A stretch of DNA of 8,962 bases from JAZGAE01 sp036475545 (GTDB lineage: Bacteria; Pseudomonadota; Alphaproteobacteria; DATDPM01): contig JAZGAE010000031.1 in the NCBI GenBank assembly GCA_036475545.1, forward strand, positions 1 to 8,962, in the 5' to 3' direction. Positions 7,091-8,962 of the stretch are shown one piece after another. The notes beneath the pieces are model-generated. The model was given only the letters and a program-made list of their open reading frames with translations. It had not been told where the DNA came from and made no database searches. Every line of letters starts with the position of its first letter. The stretch's first letter is position 1. Both the position numbers and the translations under genes were made by a program.

Positions 7091-7130
7091 AGCGCTGCGG
7101 CGGGACCCTGTAAAGGGATCGCCGAGCGCT
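7091..7130 (-). other. Long stem-loop in the Memo-AMMECR1 leader
   Basis: Plus-strand order of the pairing segments: AGCGCT (7091-7096), CGGCG (7098-7102), CCCT (7106-7109), GTAA loop, AGGG (7114-7117), CGCCG (7120-7124), AGCGCT (7125-7130). This gives 15 bp in three blocks, interrupted by one single-base bulge and a 3/2-nt internal loop. It lies between the candidate promoter (7193-7221) and the ribosome site (7041-7050), so it would be in the 5' leader. It is not followed by a T-run on the minus strand, so it is not an attenuator of the usual type. Confidence 0.5.
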
Positions 7131-7192
7131 TTGAACTTTCGTAGGTCGGGCGGGGGCCGGCATTGACCGGGGCCCCGTGGCCCCCCATTTCC

Positions 7193-7221
7193 GCTATAAA
7201 TAAGAGGCCTTTTGTAACCAA
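7193..7221 (-). promoter_or_regulatory. Candidate sigma-70 promoter for Memo-AMMECR1
   Basis: On the minus strand TTGGTT (7216-7221), a 17-nt spacer and TATAGC (7193-7198), in the only AT-rich patch of the divergent region. Transcription would start near 7186, giving a leader of about 155 nt that carries the 7091-7130 stem-loop. I could not find an equally good promoter for the plus-strand radical SAM gene; TATAAA at 7195-7200 lacks a well-spaced -35. Confidence 0.4.
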
Positions 7222-7233
7222 TTTGATAACCAT

Positions 7234-7259
7234 CGGGGCCGAGGCTCCCGGAGGCCCCG
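7234..7259 (+). repeat. Inverted repeat just upstream of the radical SAM gene
   Basis: CGGGGCC (7234-7240) and GGCCCCG (7253-7259) form a perfect 7-bp inverted repeat with a 12-nt centre. It ends 16 nt before ATG 7276. It could be an RNA hairpin in the leader or a dimeric-regulator site. The same half-sequence forms the perfect palindrome CGGGGCCCCG at 7168-7177 on the other side of the promoter patch. Confidence 0.4.
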
Positions 7260-7275
7260 AGGTCATAGCGGAGAA

Positions 7276-8391
7276 ATGGCCGAGGCCGAGGTGGACACCA
7301 GGCGGGACCCGAGCGTGATTCCGGGCCGCTTCTGGCACATGCTCGACGATGGGCGGGTCCAATGCGACATCTGCCCGCGCTATTGCCGGCTGCACGAGGG
7401 CCAGCGGGGGCTGTGCTTCGTCCGCGCCCGCGAGGGCGACGGGATGGTGCTCACCACCTACGGGCGCTCCAGCGGGTTCTGCGTCGATCCCATCGAGAAG
7501 AAGCCCCTCAACCATTTCCTTCCCGGCACGCCGGTGCTCTCGTTCGGCACGGCGGGGTGCAACCTCACCTGCCGGTTCTGCCAGAACTGGGACATCAGCA
7601 AGTCCCGCGAGATCGACACCTTGGCCGACCGGGCGACGCCTGATGTTATCGCCCGCGCCGCAGAAAAGCTCGGCTGCCGGTCGGTGGCCTTCACCTACAA
7701 CGACCCGGTGATCTTTCACGAGTACGCGATCGACGTCGCCGAGGCCTGCCGCGAGCGTGGCGTCAGATGCGTGGCGGTCACCGCCGGCTACGTCTGCCCC
7801 GAGCCGCGCGCCGAGTTCTACCGCGTGATGGACGCGGCCAACGTCGACCTCAAGGCCTTCACGGAAGCCTTCTACAAGAAGCTGTGTACGGGGGGGCTGG
7901 CCTCGGTGCTGGAGACCCTTAAGTACCTCAAGCACGAGACCCGCGTGTGGTTCGAGATCACGACGCTCTTGATTCCCGGCGAGAACGACTCGGACCGTGA
8001 GCTCGACGAAGAGACCCGGTGGATCGCGGAGAACCTGGGGCCCGACGTGCCGCTCCATTTCAGCGCCTTCCATCCCGACTGGAAGATGATGGACACGCCG
8101 CCGACGCCCCCCGCGACGCTCAAGCGCGCCCGCGCCATCGCGCTCAGGAACGGCCTTCGCCACGTCTATACCGGCAACGTCCACGACCCCGCGGGCGGCA
8201 GCACCTACTGCCACGGCTGCGGCGGGCTCCTGATCGAGCGCGACTGGTACATGCTCGGCGCGTGGAACCTGACGGCCGACGGCCGCTGCGTGAGCTGCGG
8301 CGCGCCGTGTTCCGGCGTCTTCGACGGCCCGCCGGGCAGGTGGGGCCGCAAGCGCCTGCCGGTCCGGCTCCGCGACTTCGCGGTGGCCTGA
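7276..8391 (+). CDS. AmmeMemoRadiSam system radical SAM enzyme
   Basis: A 371-residue radical SAM protein related to pyruvate formate-lyase activating enzymes. It should bind a 4Fe-4S cluster through C95, C99 and C102 in GCNLTCRFCQNWDIS (CxxxCxxC) and cleave S-adenosylmethionine to a 5'-deoxyadenosyl radical. A Cys-rich N-terminal segment precedes it (C30, C33, C37, C47 in CDICPRYCRLHEGQRGLC), and a C-terminal zinc-ribbon-like segment follows (YCHGC at 311-315, CVSCGAPC at 338-345); both are usual in the AmmeMemoRadiSam subgroup. Further core motifs are FTYNDPVIFHEYA (139-151), VDLKAF (190-195) and TLLIPGEND (230-238). Its substrate is unknown. GGAG at 7270-7273 is only two nt from ATG 7276, so translation might start later, for instance at GTG 7291, but no in-frame start exists upstream. 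The Memo-AMMECR1 partner is divergent, 246 nt away. Confidence 0.93.
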   Translation: MAEAEVDTRRDPSVIPGRFWHMLDDGRVQCDICPRYCRLHEGQRGLCFVRAREGDGMVLTTYGRSSGFCVDPIEKKPLNHFLPGTPVLSFGTAGCNLTCRFCQNWDISKSREIDTLADRATPDVIARAAEKLGCRSVAFTYNDPVIFHEYAIDVAEACRERGVRCVAVTAGYVCPEPRAEFYRVMDAANVDLKAFTEAFYKKLCTGGLASVLETLKYLKHETRVWFEITTLLIPGENDSDRELDEETRWIAENLGPDVPLHFSAFHPDWKMMDTPPTPPATLKRARAIALRNGLRHVYTGNVHDPAGGSTYCHGCGGLLIERDWYMLGAWNLTADGRCVSCGAPCSGVFDGPPGRWGRKRLPVRLRDFAVA

Positions 8392-8627
8392 CGGGCGGCA
8401 GCCCCTTCCTCTCAAAACATTGAAAGGCTGTCGGGCCGCCGCGCACGGCGGCGCCGCTACCTCGCCCCGCGCCGTCCAGCCGCCGGCAATCAAGAGCGCG
8501 GCGCCGTGGTGGGCGAGGGATGCCTTGGTCTCTGCTCGAAGCTCGCAGATCGGGCTGAAACCCGCCCGGCAGAACGGTTCTTCAGTATGGCAGGCGGCAT
8601 CCGCTCGTTCGGATGGAGAGTTGCCGC

Positions 8628-8657
8628 TTGCCCGTGTTTCCGGGTCGAGCTTATTCT
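8628..8657 (+). promoter_or_regulatory. Weak candidate promoter for the SQR-like gene
   Basis: TTGCCC (8628-8633), then after 17-18 nt TTATTC/TATTCT (8651-8657), about four of six matches in each box. It lies in a locally AT-richer patch. The leader would run about 130 nt to GTG 8793 and would carry the hairpins at 8662-8691 and 8711-8726. Confidence 0.25.
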
Positions 8658-8778
8658 ATCTCCAGGAGGGCCCTCCGGTCGGCCCATCTGGGAAATGTCC
8701 CTTTGCCGTAGTGCACTTTTTTGCACAGCCTAGGCATTGCGGCGCAGGGGATGAACCCAATCCGCGCTGGATCGAAGC

Positions 8779-8784
8779 AGGGAG
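8779..8784 (+). promoter_or_regulatory. Ribosome binding site of the SQR-like gene
   Basis: AGGGAG lies eight nt before GTG 8793, good spacing. It favours that start over in-frame ATG 8751, whose G-run is directly adjacent, and GTG 8784, which overlaps the site. Confidence 0.6.
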
Positions 8785-8792
8785 TGCTGGAT

Positions 8793-8962
8793 GTGACAGG
8801 CAACAGTGACCATCACACGGTCGTCATTGTCGGTGGCGGCGCCGCGGGCATAACCGTTGGGGCGCTGCTGCTCCGTAAAGCGCGCGACCTCGACATCGCG
8901 ATCATCGAGCCGTCAGAGAAACATTACTACCAGGCGGCCTTCACGCTGGTGGGCGGCGGCGT
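8793..8962 (+). CDS. Sulfide:quinone oxidoreductase-like FAD flavoprotein, N-terminus only
   Basis: Only 56 codons are in the window; the gene is cut by the right edge. The sequence shows a Rossmann FAD-binding start, TVVIVGGGAAGITVGALL, with GxGxxG at 14-19, the acidic ribose-binding residue at the end of the second strand (AIIEP, E39), and then KHYYQAAFTLVGGG. The H-x-Y-Q-x3-TLVGGG pattern is characteristic of sulfide:quinone oxidoreductases, especially the type II/SQRDL-like group, which oxidise sulfide and pass electrons to the quinone pool at the cytoplasmic membrane. Catalytic cysteines lie outside the window, so other NDH-2/SQR-like flavoproteins remain possible. The GTG start is chosen on its ribosome site. 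It is on the same strand as the radical SAM gene, but the 401-nt gap argues for a separate transcript. Confidence 0.8.
   Translation, partial: MTGNSDHHTVVIVGGGAAGITVGALLLRKARDLDIAIIEPSEKHYYQAAFTLVGGG

Larger units (their letters stand above)
8392..8792 (+). other. Gene-free gap upstream of the SQR-like gene, rich in inverted repeats
   Basis: Frames on either strand show no domain, motif or good ribosome site, so I call no gene. Stem-loops seen in order are GCCGCC/GGCGGC (8435-8452, just past the radical SAM stop and a possible 3' hairpin), TCTGC/GCAGA (8531-8549), CGGG/CCCG (8551-8564), GCGGCATCCG with CGGA and TGCCGC (8594-8627, eight-nt bulge), an imperfect 11-bp hairpin at 8662-8691, and GTGCA/TGCAC around CTTTTT (8711-8726). 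A 12-bp palindrome, GGAGGGCCCTCC, sits at 8665-8676. At high GC some of these are expected by chance. Confidence 0.4.

Noticed and set aside
7030..8493. The minus-strand Memo-AMMECR1 frame stays open to 8493, giving a 973-codon reading frame
   Set aside because: Beyond 7029 it runs antisense to the well-supported radical SAM gene, has no domain, and the Memo N-terminus with a ribosome site begins at 7029. It is a shadow frame of GC-rich coding DNA.
8551..8585. Segment with GGGCTGAAACCCG and further pairing, checked as a possible riboswitch
   Set aside because: I cannot match it to conserved boxes of cobalamin, SAM or other known riboswitches by eye; kept only as part of the hairpin cluster.
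8420..8809. Plus-strand 129-codon open frame before the SQR-like gene
   Set aside because: No motif or ribosome site, and it overlaps the SQR-like start in another frame; more likely leader and intergenic DNA.
1..8962. Search for tRNA genes, rRNA, CRISPR arrays, insertion sequences and att sites
   Set aside because: No T-loop/acceptor pattern, regularly spaced repeats, transposase motifs or terminal inverted repeats were seen on either strand.

Overview
The window is GC-rich bacterial DNA, roughly two thirds G+C by eye, with strong G/C preference at third codon positions. Gene content (a CysQ-type phosphatase, full-length Sua5-type TsaC, D-2-hydroxyacid dehydrogenase, PaaK-like ligase, type II-like sulfide:quinone oxidoreductase) would fit a Gram-negative, perhaps an alphaproteobacterium. 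That placement is inference; no rRNA or other taxonomic marker is present. Nothing looks like a phage, transposon, integron, CRISPR array or tRNA gene. The window holds seven protein genes, two of them cut by its edges.

Layout: (1) 3-182, plus strand, the last 59 codons of an unrecognised gene. (2) 336-4289, minus strand, a probable operon read right to left: sua5/tsaC (start near 4289), a D2HGDH/GlcD-type FAD dehydrogenase (3207-1777) and a PaaK-like acyl-CoA ligase (1745-336), with gaps of 62 and 31 nt. A candidate promoter lies at 4323-4351. (3) 4290-4687, a gene-free gap with a 12-bp-stem intrinsic terminator at 4434-4464 and two smaller stem-loops. (4) 4688-5467, minus strand, cysQ. (5) 5572-7029, minus strand, a fused Memo-AMMECR1 protein, and 7276-8391, plus strand, its radical SAM partner. 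Together they are a divergently arranged AmmeMemoRadiSam system. Their 246-nt intergenic region is rich in inverted repeats and holds one sigma-70-like promoter candidate on the minus strand. (6) 8392-8792, gene-free and rich in short inverted repeats. (7) 8793-8962+, plus strand, the N-terminus of a sulfide:quinone oxidoreductase-like flavoprotein, cut by the window end.

Functional picture: Sua5 makes the threonylcarbamoyl-AMP needed for t6A in tRNA. CysQ recycles 3'-phosphoadenosine 5'-phosphate from sulfate assimilation. The dehydrogenase and ligase could act on related carboxylic acids, but no substrate can be read from sequence. The AmmeMemoRadiSam locus is the least understood part: the three families co-occur widely, but I know of no established reaction. 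The neighbouring SQR-like gene and cysQ give the right half a loose sulfur theme, which may be coincidence.
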